A stretch of DNA of 64,000 bases from Acheta domesticus (GCA_031308135.1 JAHLJT010009436.1:162251683-162315682), one strand, 5' to 3'; shown: positions 1-11,209, numbered from the stretch's first letter. Notes: generated by a model not told the origin, from the letters alone. Translations and numbers: made by a program.

Positions 1-1402
1 CACTCTAACGCCCATATTCTCATACCGTGTATACGAGAAATTATCGTCGGGTTCAGATAATTCGCGAATCAAGGCAAAAATCCTTATTCACGAGGCCGGA
101 TCAGTTGCGAATCGGGGGAACGGTTACACACCCAGAACTCTACACAATTTCGATCCGTGGGTTATACCTCCGATTTCGGCGTATAATTCGCGAATTGCAC
201 TTGGTTGCCATTGGCTACCCTGTTATACATTCAGACGACTCCGCCAAGTAACGATTTTGTTTGCTGTTGAATTTATGGAATGCGTTTGAAATAAGAGAGA
301 CCCTTCTATTTGCTTCCTTTTCGTACCAGTAATATACATCACCTGAGTAGTCAGTTACATGCTGAATAATTTTGAATAATAATATTGTTTCTAGTAATGG
401 GTTCAGCAATTATCGTATTTAATATTATATATTTGGACTTATCATTCTATCAGTGTAGGTTAGTTTTAATAAAATCACATTATTAGCTTTTGCTTTCAAT
501 TAAAGGTATGGTCACAGTGTATCTTACTTTCATCTATTAGAATGTCTTTTTTAATTTTTACATTCACTATAGGAGATCATCAGAAATATATACTTGCGAC
601 ACCCAAAAACAATGTAGATATTGTTAACATAATCAGGCAAATGAATGATCAAGGAATTTCAAACCTAATATTTGAATAACCATAAATTCAAATAAATTGA
701 AATGGATTACAAGGGTTAAAAGAAAGAATACAATAACAATTAGACAAATATGCTACTAAGTAGATCCTTGGTTAACTTGAATTATAAGTTTTTTTCATTT
801 GAAGTAACATAAATAAAAACTGACTTATTAACAAATATTTTTATTTATTTCATTAATGTACAATATTGAAACAGAAACTTTTCTGGTAAATAAATGATAC
901 TTTTGACAAATTTAATGCCCAAATACAGGAATATTACTAAACCCTAAGTTATAAACACAATTAACAAAATAAAAAAGAAGAGACATAGCAAAATGTGCTG
1001 AATGGTTTCAATGTAATGAATATTTATTCCTTTGCTAACCATTTGGAGAACAAATATAAAACCTAAAATTGCTAAAAAATAAACAAATAAACGATGTAGT
1101 CCATGTTTGATTCCATCACTAATTTAATGTATAGACAAAATTTAATTTTTTTAAAGAATTAATTGTTCGTTTCATCATATATCGATAATATTCAAATTTT
1201 AGGTAGATAAACATTGCATTCTCAACTCATGTTCCTTCATAAACTCAAATTCTTCTTGATGCTTTAAGAATGTGGAATCCTTGAGGTAAAGTTTGCATTC
1301 CTGGGAAGTAGATACCATTCTCATAATTTCTGGTCCCTCTCACAGCTGCTGGTACTGGTTATCTATCTCTAACATTTCCTATTTGGAAATATAATATTCA
1401 TT
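1..1402. other. AT-rich stretch, no gene seen
   Basis: No convincing exon, RNA gene or element end was found on either strand. Short open frames here are as expected by chance in AT-rich DNA. The sequence is somewhat less AT-rich in the first 250 bases. Confidence 0.5.
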
Positions 1403-1609
1403 TTGAAGGATATCTTTATGAGTCGCTTTTTTCTAAATATGAATATTATTGCATTAAGAAAGGTTCCATTCATTATAGACAATCAGGTGATAATAAAATA
1501 TATTTCATACAAGGTTGAATTTGTACATAAAACAAAGTTGGAGTTTTTAACATTTCAGAGATCATTTGTCTTCACTCATCAGGTACTTTTTGGCTTTTAT
1601 AAGTTTTAA
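1403..1609 (+). other. weak coding-like open frame
   Basis: A 68-residue open frame with a fairly balanced hydrophobic and charged composition, for example KVPFIIDNQVIIKYISYKVE. It is followed by a possible donor (cag|gtac at about 1580). I recognise no family. It may be an exon fragment or chance. Part of it is duplicated in inverted orientation about 110 bp downstream, so any gene here has been rearranged. Confidence 0.15.
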
Positions 1610-1726
1610 GTTTGTGAATCGTAAGTAAGTAACTTACTTTCTTTATGTACAAACTTCAACCTTGTATGAAATATATTTTATTATCACCTGATTGTCTATA
1701 ATGAATGGAACCTATCTTTATGCAAT
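1448..1726. repeat. inverted duplication, about 85-bp arms
   Basis: Left arm 1448-1531 and right arm 1642-1726 are near-perfect reverse complements, differing by a few single-base indels and substitutions, with a spacer of about 110 bp. The arms contain the string tcattatagacaatcaggtg and its complement. I see no target-site duplication, so this is better called a hairpin-forming duplication than a classified MITE. Confidence 0.85.
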
Positions 1727-1841
1727 GAAGAAAGACAATCAATAAAAACTTATGAATATTATTGACATGAATATGATTTTAGATATTGTAAAATAACTGG
1801 TTTCATCACTGCCAACAAAAGTTTGCTCATAATAAAGGAAT

Positions 1842-2880
1842 GTGTTTCATTTATCTACAATGTCAGCAATATGTCACAAATCCATCAACGTTATAGTAAA
1901 GATTACCAAAGATGAACTTCAGGAAACATCAGTGTTTCAATTCATTTACAATTTAGAGTGTAGAATTAGATTAAAAAACAGAATAAATGAAAAAATAATT
2001 CTGCACTTTACAAATGCTTTAAAGGATGGTTCGATTGTTAAAAAAATGATAACAAAATTAAAAGGAATAAAAAAGAAAGAAAGAAATTGAAAAACCAAAA
2101 CAATTTTGTTTTAATTACTTCCCTTATACAACAGATCTTAAATTTTTTTTAATTCCTAAGTTCAGGATCCTGCAATCAGTCCTGCTATCAGTCCAAACAT
2201 AAATAATGTTCTAAAAGAATTTTTGACACTGGAATCCCAATCTAATTTAGACTATGCACATTAACAATACGCACAATCTATTTACAAAAGTAGTGGTATC
2301 AGAAATCATAAGGCAGATACATAATCACTATTGATTGTTGACATTTAATTAATCTTTCTTTAAATTCAATGGTATTATAAAATGTAACTGAATTTTAAAA
2401 TTCAATATTTTTTATATTAGAATACATTACATTTTCAGTAATGATTTAACAATAATCTGCTTCAGCTTCCAGAAATAGAAGGGTATTTTTCATTATACAA
2501 GTATATATTACTATGGATTCAGAAAAGCACAAAACATAAATATGAATTAGTACATTTAACAATAAGAGTTAATGAAAATGTGCAAATAATAGTTTTGGAA
2601 TCTATGTGAAAACCAAAGAATGTTTTATATACTATTTCACATTTTTTCCAGTATGTCACACCAAAACAAAAATAAAATTTTATTTTGTATCTTCTGAAGA
2701 AGACAAAATAATTTTGACATCTGGGCAGGATTATTTCCAATCTTTGAATTTTATGACAATTATGCTGAATTTGTTTTTGATTTATTAAAAGACATGGTTT
2801 ATCATAATGTTTTATTAAATATATTTCATTTTAAAAAATTGTCCAAGTATTACTTGCATTTGAATGTTCCATGACATCAG
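1842..2880 (+). other. possible decayed coding segments
   Basis: Two coding-like stretches lie on the plus strand. The first is 1842-2090 (82 residues, rich in K, I and N). The second is about 2606-2760, containing SSEEDKIILTSGQDYFQS; after a one-base shift near 2741 it continues as FEFYDNYAEFVFDLLKDMVY to a stop near 2869. They could be remains of one AT-rich gene, but no family is recognised, no clear splice sites join them, and AT-rich DNA gives such frames by chance. Confidence 0.15.
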
Positions 2881-3144
2881 ATTTTATTTTATTTATTTAT
2901 TTTGTTTGTTAAAACACGGTTTAGGGTGGCACGATTTCTTTGAAAATAGTCTTGACTTCCAATGAGGTGAAATTATTTTATTAGTTGCACTAAAAACTAC
3001 TGAAATAACTTTTGCATGTAGCACATCACCAGAAAACAAAGTATCAATCTAAAATATTTGTAAAACTCTTGGTAGAGAGCCAATACTGTTGTTTTGAAAA
3101 TTAAATACACAACTTGCAAGGTAAATAAAACCAAAAACATTTAC

Positions 3145-3453
3145 TTTGAATCATATTAAGTGCCTTTTCATATCCCAAATCATAGTCACATGCAGTACGT
3201 TCTTCGGGCGGATGAATGTAGAAATTTTCCCATCCAATTAAGTACTCAGCGTTGTAGCTGCTTCTAATCATTGTAAATAGGAACTTTATTATCACGTCTG
3301 CCTTTTGAACCATTCTTTTCACGCCTTTATAGTTGTTCTTAAACTGCTGAACAATACTTACTGCGTTGAAATTCGTTTGCAGGTTATGTGATGCTTCTTT
3401 TTGCTTTTGTAACTTTGCTTACAACAGTATTCGCGTATTTGTCAATGACAATT
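3145..3453 (-). pseudogene. unrecognised internal exon with one frame break
   Basis: Reading the minus strand, a pyrimidine-containing acceptor (gatattttcag) ends at 3454 and a donor (GTAAAT) starts at 3144. The 309 bases between are coding-like in two frames joined at a five-base A run (3398-3402). The first frame includes IVIDKYANTVVSKVTKAK. The second continues through SIVQQFKNNYKGVKRM and YNAEYLIGWENFYIHPPEER to the donor. The composition (W, Y, C, P, H all present) is unlike chance AT-rich frames, and splice signals sit at both edges. I do not recognise the family. It could be a host exon or part of a transposon gene. Partner exons are not identified. Confidence 0.45.
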
Positions 3454-3816
3454 CTGAAAATATCAATTTCTTAAATAGAAATGTTAGATTGGTTGGCCCT
3501 GGGTACATTACTCAGTACGCGAAGTGATGACATTGGAGATCGCGTTTGAAGTGGCGCTATTACTAATGTTTACAAACAGAACCACGACATCGAGATACTC
3601 CACAGCCAATCATATTTCCTGTAACATTCTGGCCAAGGGTAACCCTCGAATCCGCCAATTCTCTGATGACCGCGGTTTGTGAATAAGAATAGAGAGTTAT
3701 CCGAGTGATAACCTAATCCGCGAATTCCTCGATTCACAGATTATTTTCGAAGTAATCCATGATTGAGAATACGGCCGTAAATGTCATTGAAGTGCGTTGC
3801 TGGCGTGCGTGCGCAG

Positions 3817-3981
3817 GCGCAAGCGGTGTCGGCGCTGCTGGCGGCGGGCGCGGCCAAGGACGCGCGCGACGAGGACGGCTGCTCGCCGCTGCACTGCGCC
3901 GCCGCCGCCGCCACTGGGGGCGGCCGGCGCAGCGAGGCCCTGCGCGCGCTGCTCCGCCACGGCGCAGACCTCCACCTGCAG
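3817..3981 (+). CDS. ankyrin-repeat protein, internal exon
   Basis: This 165-base, phase 0-0 exon lies between an acceptor ending at 3816 (gtgcgcag) and a donor at 3982 (CAG|gtcagc). It encodes the second helix of one ankyrin repeat (VSALLAAGAAKD), then a further repeat with the DGCSPLHCAAAAA turn-helix motif and the start of the next loop (LLRHGADLHLQ). The reading frame continues exactly into the exon at 7699, where DLRGRTALHWAA completes the repeat. Ankyrin repeats act as protein-binding scaffolds; the partner cannot be told from this piece. The exon is very GC-rich compared with its flanks. Because it starts in mid-repeat, at least one upstream exon must exist, probably outside the window. 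Confidence 0.75.
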
Positions 3982-4018
3982 GTCAGCCTCAGCTCTCATT
4001 CCATAGAAACGTTATAAG

Positions 4019-4699
4019 TAGAGACCCGGATTTTTATGTAATTACATATTTTTTGTGTTTCTACTTACCGTTTTCTCAAAATTGTAATCTTGGCAAATTA
4101 TCGCCCTCCTAACACAATAAAGGATTTTTTCGTTACATATTTTTACATATTTAGAACTATATTACATATTTTACATATTTTGCTGTTTTCAATATATTTT
4201 CTTATTTTATTGATTTTCTTCTATTTAATTCCATATTTTTTTATGAAAAGATGTATTTTTTAAATCAGCATTTTCCCTACATTATTGGGGAAATCTATGT
4301 GTCCAAAATATCATTGACACTACGTTTTATGATCTGTAATCTTAATTTCGGAGAAAAATTTGCGATCGCCGACGTGTAACACTTCGATGAAGATGCTACA
4401 GTTTGATACTGGTCGTAGATCTCGCCAGTCAGTGCGATGTCTTCTATTGCGATTAGTCCGGCTGCTAAACTACGGTCCTGGATTACAATAGATTAAGCTT
4501 TCACTACTGGCGAGAAAGTTGTATGATGTTAAGTGAGCAGTGAAATGTAATTTCTTGCTATGTAAATGATTTTAATTAGAGAATTTTAATATTACGTATT
4601 ATATCCGATTTTACATTTTTATTACATACTCTTACTGTTTTCATTACATATTTATGTACATATTTTGACGTTTAATACTACATATTTTTCCGGTCTCTA
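4019..4699. mobile_element. hAT-like MITE
   Basis: The ends are inverted repeats: tagagacccggatttttatg at the left and, on the opposite strand at the right, tagagaccggaaaaatatg. Flanking octamers gttataag (4011-4018) and gttttaag (4700-4707) match at 7 of 8 positions, the 8-bp duplication typical of hAT elements. The 681-bp body is AT-rich and non-coding. It sits about 30 bp inside the ankyrin intron. Confidence 0.7.
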
Positions 4700-7488
4700 G
4701 TTTTAAGAGTAAGGTACGGATGTTTATGACCTGAAAATGTTAGAAAATTGCAAGCATTTATGAACTAAAAATATATGAAAATATGGCCGTTGCATTTTCG
4801 AAACCTCCAAAATCTTTTCGTTGTTTAAATAGCCATAATCTTGAAAAATATACTTTTAATATCAAGCACATTCACAATTCACCCCTACTTCTTTGGCGCC
4901 CCGTGAAGACAATTCTACTTGCTACAGTTATTAAATAAATTTTTTAGAGAAGCGGTTGACCGCGGCACAAAACCTGACAAAACTAAACAAACTCTCCCTT
5001 CGCATCCTATATTTGTCTCCCTTTATATAGCTTACCCTCGAAATTCATATCATATACAGGTGTCTTACCAACTATGGACCACCCTCATAACTTTTAAACG
5101 GTTCAGGATATCGAAATGCAGTTTTCGCTGAATATTGCAGAATCATGGGGCAAGTAACATGCCGTAGAGACATTGTCTATAATATTTTTAGTTTTCGAGA
5201 AATGTAATCCTATTTAATTTTTTAAATGGATCTATGTATTTTTCTCACCACCAATGGATAGATCATGAAAAGAGGAATAAAATGATGTATCATATGCTAG
5301 TATTTTGATAATAATTTGCGTATAAAATTACACTTTCTAATACGTGATTTTGAATGAAACGGACAAATAGACTGTCATAAGTCTCACTGAGTCATTCCGG
5401 GTGGCAGAGGAATGCTATCAGTGCATGTGCGCAAGCCAGACGCCGAGAATCCTGAACGGATCCGTGCTATTGCGTAATCCAGTGATGTGAAGGTCTTTTA
5501 CTGGTGGCACTGGTACGCGCCGTGGCACTGTAGCATGACACAGTGAATGACAGTCAAGTCAGGGTCGCGGGAAAAATAACTAGCTTACCACTATTTGCGA
5601 GCCATGCGAATGATTTTAAGATACGGATTGTATAATGCTCCGGAGTGGCCTCGGTACGTCTTTGGATACGCGATCCATAACGGTCTTTTGTAAGTTGCCA
5701 CTTACATCTCAAATTCAGATCTACTAATTCCCATTTCCTCCCCAAAAGAAAAGGTTTTTTTCCATTGAAATGAAATAATATATCAGCCAAAGTTCAAATT
5801 GTCAATTGCATGTAAAATTAAATATTTTGAAATCAAAAGTCCGAGTATCTTTATTTTGTAATTGTGTTTTCTTAAGAGTGCTTCCTTCGTTCAGGTTAGG
5901 AGGTTGACAGACAACGATTCTTGCCTCTTAAGAGCTCTCCCCTCTCAAGAGACAATTGCTAACTTCTGTAGAGACTTGTCAATTTATTCCACATTATTGC
6001 TGTAAACAACAAATACTTTAATGATTTAATAAAATATACCACAAAACGAAAACAAGGAAAAGATTTTTCATTCAATTTTTTATACATAACAAAACTTAAA
6101 AAGAAATGGAAATCAATAGTAAAGAATATAAACATAATTCACATCTCAGTTGTTTGTTACCACAAATCTGCCACATATTTTCGTATGAAGCCACAATTAC
6201 CCGCCTGGCGCCGCTTCAGCTTGCTCATGTACATATCAGTCATGATTTGAAAGAAATTATAGCTGAGTCAGGGGAAGTTGCCCGTGCTGCTACGAGCGCT
6301 GGACTTCGCAAGCAGGCAAGTAGCTCGTGCGGGCGTGGTTTGATGTGCCTGAACTTCTATTCAAAAGTATACTTTTTTATTTGAAATTATCATAAGAAAG
6401 TGGTAAACTAATAGTATTGAACGTCTCATGGCCGATAACTTAAAAAAAATTATCCGATTTTGTATAAAGCTAGTCTCTCGCTAGGATTTACATTCTTTAA
6501 CCTCGTTATTTGTTTTAAGCTGACATAACGACGTTAATAACTAAATCAGTGACATAGTGTTAAAATCAAACGGATAGACTGCATCAGCATGGCAGGGAAA
6601 TTTCGAAAAGATGGTACTTTAATAGAGATGTTCCATAATTAACACTTTAATCTCTATAGAAACGAATCAGATGAATATCTTGAATCGCATTAATAAGAAA
6701 GTATTGAAATGAATACGCAGAGACCAATCACAGCTTACTGAAACGCTCCCGAGAAACATAGACATAGTACTTCCGACACAGATTTTTCCTACGTTGTAAA
6801 AACCAAGCTCTAGCTTTAAGGTGTTCTACATGTTTAAGGTGACTCGGTTAAGGTGTCTGTCACAATCGATATTCCTCAATCAATATGAATGATCTCGAGC
6901 TTTGGAAGTTTGAAACGGATATTTTGATTTTTGAGAATACTTAACACGAAGCCTCAAACACATCAAAATTTTCACAAAAATGGTACTAAATTTTTAGATG
7001 AAAGTTTGTCTTAGGATAATGTAAAGGACGCATACGATAATGGTGTGTGTCTCATGTTCGTTGATATCCCAACTTTTTTGGAAATTGCAAATGCATGTTT
7101 TTGGTCGTCTTCCTACTACTATAATATTGAAGCTAAGAGCTCATTAAGAGATTTTTCTCTTAATGAAATCTATTCCTTAAAGACGGATCTTTAAATAAGT
7201 TCCTATTACCTTTTTTCGAAAGTGAGTAATTTTCATGTAATTTGGAGAAAAATATAGGCAATTTAAAATATTAAACTTTTTTTTCTCAAAGCGCTAAGAA
7301 TTTTTCTTAATTCCCCCACCAGGGGTAGAAGAAGGGATACTTAAAATAATGGCATGGATTTCGTTTTCGTAGAACTCTCTGAATTTTCGAAAATTACAAG
7401 TTTAGAAATAATGCGAGAATGTTTGAGCTGTGGTAGCACCACTGGCTTTGAGCCACCACCGCAACCTGCGACCGCCGTTTAATATATA

Positions 7489-7657
7489 CTGCGATTTTCG
7501 TAACTTTGTCCCTGACAGAAATCAGCTGTTCATGGTTTCATCCAATCGGGAGCTTGAACGTCACCATAGTGACGTCACTGTCGCGAAATATAAGCTCCTG
7601 ATTGGATGGCAGCGAAACAGCTGATTCCTGTCAGGGACAAAGTTACGAAAATCGCAG
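7489..7657. mobile_element. palindromic TIR MITE next to a splice acceptor
   Basis: The two halves are near reverse complements, beginning ctgcgattttcgtaactttg and ending with its complement, with arms of about 80 bp. TA dinucleotides flank both ends (7487-7488 and 7658-7659), consistent with a Tc1/mariner-type target site. It ends about 40 bp before the acceptor of the ankyrin exon. Confidence 0.8.
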
Positions 7658-7698
7658 TATAGTGTATGGTCCGGCGCGGCGGTCGGGCGTGGGCGCAG

Positions 7699-9105
7699 GA
7701 CTTGCGCGGGCGCACGGCGCTGCACTGGGCGGCGGCGTGCGACAACGCGTCGGCGGCGCGCGCGCTGGCGGCGGCCGGGGCGAGCCTGCTGGCCCGGGAC
7801 GGCGCGGGCCGCACGCCGCTGCACGAGGCGGCGGCCACGGCGGCGGCGGCGCCCGGCCGCCGCGCGGGCGCTGCACGCGCTCCTCTCGCTGGCCGACACC
7901 CACGACGCCCGCGACGCCCGCGACGCCCGCGACGCCCGCGACGCCCGCGACGCCCGCGACGCCCGCGACGCCCGCGACGCCCGCGACGCCCGCGATGCCC
8001 GCGACGCGGCGGGCCGCACGCCGCTGCACCTGGCGGGCCGAGGCCGGGCACGCGCACGCCGTGCGCCAGCTGCTGCGCGCGGGCGCCGACCCCGCTGCGC
8101 GCTGCGCCCGCGGCCGCACACCCCGCGACGCCGCCGCCACCGACGCGTGTCGGCGCGCCTTCGACGACCACGCCCCCCCACACCGCGTCTGGCGAGGCGC
8201 CGCCGCCCGAGCCGCGGCCTCCCTCGACCCGCCCGCAGACGAAGCGCCTGCTGCCTCCGCGGCGCCCGCTGCTGACGCACCTCCGCGAGTCGGAAACTGG
8301 TGCCCCCCGTTCGTCCTCTCCTCTACTGAATCCGATGGTCCCCTCCCCGACTCCGCGGCTGCCGACTCGGCCCCAATCTCCGGACCCGCGGCCTCGGTGC
8401 GCGCCTCTGCGTCTGCCGGCCCGCTCTCCGTGTCGGCGTCCATCGCATCTGTCCGGGGCGGTTCTCGCGTGGCCGTCCGTCGCACCTGCCGGCGACCTCC
8501 TCGCCTCGGTGTCTGCGTCCGCCGCAGCCCTCGCAGCTGCCAGCAAACGGAACAAGCTGACCATCATCACCACCGCGCCGTTCCCCAAATCTACCACGAT
8601 TTCTTCTCCACTTCCCATGGCTTCTATTGGCAAGCTCTCGCCAATACCCAAGGACGTTCTTCCTGTCGTCGCGGGAACCGGTGGTAACGTTGACGAACAC
8701 GCTGCAATTCTTAGCACGTCCCCCACGTGTGGTGACGAACCCCCGGAAACATCGTCTGGTCCGTTGCCAGCTTCGCCCTCCTGCCCGATCTCGCCCCCAA
8801 TTTCTTCTCCTTGTGCTCCTAGCCCTGTGACGCGTCCCGCAGTGCCGTCGGCCTGCCTCGAGGCTTCTTCTGCATCTCTCTTTATCAGCGCCACGTCTTT
8901 CGAGTCGCCCCCCTTACCCTTTCCACCTGGTTCGCCGCACGCGCCGCGTTCCTCTCCAGAATCACCTCTTGCGTCTCCTGTTGAGCAGCTGCCATCCATT
9001 CCGCCTGCGGATTCAGATTTACAATCTAGTGCACCACCTGCTTCTATTTTAGAACAACACAACTCTCATTCAGACATTCTGTCAGGGTTACTTGGATCTT
9101 CTTGA
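7699..9105 (+). CDS. ankyrin-repeat protein, terminal exon with frame breaks
   Basis: The acceptor gggcgcag ends at 7698 and is phase-matched to the 3817-3981 exon. Ankyrin units are visible in order: GRTALHWAAACDNASAARAL, then GRTPLHEAAA, then (after a +1 shift near the GGG at 7866-7868) ALHALLSLADTHDAR plus a DAR tract and AAGRTPLHLA, then (after another +1 shift near the GGG at 8035-8037) AEAGHAHAVRQLLRAGADP and GRTPRDAAA. A Ser/Pro/Ala-rich tail follows. A third +1 shift, possibly at the C run 8173-8179, would restore the first frame and end at the TGA at 9103-9105 after DILSGLLGSS. Without it the frame stops at 8687. The shifts may be assembly errors or real lesions. Function is probably protein scaffolding; I do not assign an orthologue. 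Confidence 0.65.
   Translation, partial: DLRGRTALHWAAACDNASAARALAAAGASLLARDGAGRTPLHEAAATAAAAPGRRAGAARAPLAGRHPRRPRRPRRPRRPRRPRRPRRPRRPRRPRRPRCPRRGGPHAAAPGGPRPGTRTPCASCCARAPTPLRAAPAAAHPATPPPPTRVGAPSTTTPPHTASGEAPPPEPRPPSTRPQTKRLLPPRRPLLTHLRESETGAPRSSSPLLNPMVPSPTPRLPTRPQSPDPRPRCAPLRLPARSPCRRPSHLSGAVLAWPSVAPAGDLLASVSASAAALAAASKRNKLTIITTAPFPKSTTISSPLPMASIGKLSPIPKDVLPVVAGTGGNVDEHAAILSTSPTCGDEPPETSSGPLPASPSCPISPPISSPCAPSPVTRPAVPSACLEASSASLFISATSFESPPLPFPPGSPHAPRSSPESPLASPVEQLPSIPPADSDLQSSAPPASILEQHNSHSDILSGLLGSS
7904..8002 (+). repeat. 9-bp minisatellite coding (Asp-Ala-Arg)n
   Basis: Eleven head-to-tail copies of gacgcccgc, the last with one C-to-T change, followed by gacgcggcg. In the ankyrin frame the unit reads D-A-R and lies in the loop between SLADTH and DAAGRTPLHL, so it lengthens an inter-repeat loop without disturbing the frame. 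Confidence 0.92.
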
Positions 9106-10740
9106 TCTTGGGTATCGTTATTGGAAATATCGCAAGCTCTTAAGCGTTAACACACTGACAACGAATGATATATTTCTAGAACACACAAAAAAGAACATCT
9201 TCATTAAACACAAATGTTATAGTTAATATACTTTACATCAAAATGCCTTATTTCGCGAAAATAAACTATATCATTTTTGATAGTGGTCCTTACTTCAAGA
9301 AAATTGTTAACTTGATTTTTTAAAGAAACCTTATGATTATTTGTTCAGTTCAGTTTCTGAAGAAGAAAAACGTTAGTTAAGTTTGTTAATTATACATGCT
9401 TGATTCGTCAAATGAATTTCACAATGTCGACGCACACGCATCATTGTTTATTGGGTTCTTTGATTGCCTTTATGTTGTGAATAGCCAAAAGATAATTGAA
9501 AATTAAAACAAAATTCAATTTTTGAAGCATCAGTTTTGTGAACCTGCAGAGTAATATGTGTTTTGTTTTAAATTATTCTGTGTTTAAAATGTTTTTAAAC
9601 GCTGTAATATACGTTAGCAAACTAATAATTTTCTGATTTTATTTTTATTTTCTTTCTAGTAAATCTGTAAAGCTTTTTCAATTCATTTTTATTGATTCTA
9701 TTATTTGATACTAACATTATAGGCAATTGACCTTGAAAAACGCGAAAGTTTTGTAGTGTGAAAATTTAGGTAAATTTTTAACAGAAATAAATCTACCCCT
9801 GTGGTTTGTTAATTTCTTCAAAAGAGAGATTTACACTTACACCGTCTGAAAAATTCTGGTATGTAATTACTGTACAATATTGACACATATACATATTTTC
9901 CTTCTTTCCTTCTATTAAAAAAATATTTTATGGATGTTTCCCAACTCCATTTTGTTAGTTCTACGTAATCTCAGTGTCTGTTTATCGAATAATATTACAA
10001 AAAGGATGAGAATGTCTAAGGGAAAGTTTTTAAATTGAAACAGTAACACAAAATTTCAATAAATGTGAGTTTGAAACGTCGTTAATATATATTTTGTACT
10101 TTGACATTGTGTAACTTATTAGGCATTACCAAAGAGAAATACTAAAATGTATGTGAATATTCAAAAAGAATTTTAAAAAACAAAAATGAAGTAGAAGGAA
10201 TTTTCTTTGATCAATATTTCAAAACTGTTTAGTAACAGTGAACGATAAAGAGTTGCGTAACTATGAACTTTAAATACTGTTTTCTTTAGAGATGATAGTA
10301 ATGAAATTTCGTAAATTATTTCTTCCTTGAGAAGGGAATGGTTTTATATCCGTCGAAAAGGTGGATCAGAAGATAATCTCAGTATTTTAGGACCATTTAA
10401 GCAAAAAGTTGACTGATTCTTTTTTAACATCAATGAAACAATGTGTGAATGGAAACGTGTGCAGGATATTTTAAATTACGTAAAGCTGAGTTGTCATTAG
10501 TCTGTTATGTTTCACCGCCCACCTCGTCCAAGAAATCTACTCTAGGCTCCTCTTAAATGTTTCAAAAAGGTTTGATTCGGTTTATAAATAAAATTTTGCC
10601 CGTTTATGCAACGTTCACTGATGGTGCTGTTGTTATCGTCTTAATCCGCGACATATTTTCATAGTTGCCGAATTCACTCCTATTACTCCTTGTTGCATGG
10701 GTTTCTTAACTGATTTAGAAAAAACGATATTATTTTGAGT
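9106..10740. other. AT-rich stretch after the ankyrin gene
   Basis: It should contain the 3' untranslated region of the ankyrin gene; AATAAA-like hexamers occur at about 9260 and 9785, but I cannot pick the used site. Nothing else is recognised. Confidence 0.4.
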
Positions 10741-10925
10741 AATAGGCTATTTGACAACTTTTAGAAAACCATCTTAAATTGTTTATTCTATCATTCTATG
10801 CATACGATTTCGTTAATTTTCGGTATAATACTAAAATTGCAACACAAATTGACAACAAAGTTTAAATTTAAAAAAGAGCCCGCCAAAACGCTATCTTCCG
10901 CCAGAATCGGTTCGCATGGCTCCTG

Positions 10926-10933
10926 TGACGTCA
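10926..10933. promoter_or_regulatory. CRE palindrome TGACGTCA, left end
   Basis: Perfect TGACGTCA in the context ctgtgacgtcacatgcttg, about 100 bp upstream of the THAP start codon. A matching site lies at the other end of the element. A promoter role is inference. Confidence 0.45.
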
Positions 10934-11030
10934 CATGCTTGTAAACAAGCGACCAGCGAGTATTGTAGCCAGCAGGAGAATAAGCGGAGAAAGAAAGTTA
11001 AGCGATTGAGTTTTATTTTGAAGATTAATT

Positions 11031-11209
11031 ATGGTGTATAAATGGTGTGCGGTGCCACTGTGTACAAATACATCGATCAAAAACCCCGAGAAACTGTTTC
11101 TGTGCCAAAGAACGCTAAAATGCGTAAGAAGTGGATGCTACTCGCCCGTAGAAACCCGAGTGATATAAAGGACCACTCGAATGTATTTTTCTGTGAAGAC
11201 CATTTTATT
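11031..11209 (+). pseudogene. THAP zinc-finger domain exon, frame-broken
   Basis: Starting at ATG 11031 the frame reads MVYKWCAVPLCTN, giving the C-x4-C pair of a THAP zinc finger. After a one-base loss around the T run 11097-11099 the other frame continues SVPKNAKMRKKWMLLARRN and VFFCEDHF, the W and the C-x2-H pair expected of THAP. The exon ends at a GTAAGT donor (11210). THAP domains bind DNA and are found in P-element-type transposases and host regulators. About 60 residues are present, a normal size for the first exon. No transposase catalytic part follows. Confidence 0.7.

Larger units (their letters stand above)
3982..7698 (+). other. intron of the ankyrin-repeat gene
   Basis: GT-AG intron of 3717 bases inferred from phase-compatible ankyrin exons on both sides. 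It contains a hAT-like MITE immediately after the donor and a palindromic MITE just before the acceptor. Between 4708 and 7488 I see no gene. A string near 5055 (acaggtgtcttaccaac) resembles the end of a DNA transposon but has no partner that I could find. Confidence 0.65.

Noticed and set aside
7904..8002. Regular array considered as a CRISPR-like or satellite locus
   Set aside because: There are no spacers; it is a contiguous 9-bp tandem repeat in a eukaryotic coding exon.
7575..9062. A 495-codon minus-strand open frame over the ankyrin exon
   Set aside because: It is a mirror effect of GC-rich sequence and the 9-bp repeat. The ankyrin motifs and phased splice sites are all on the plus strand.
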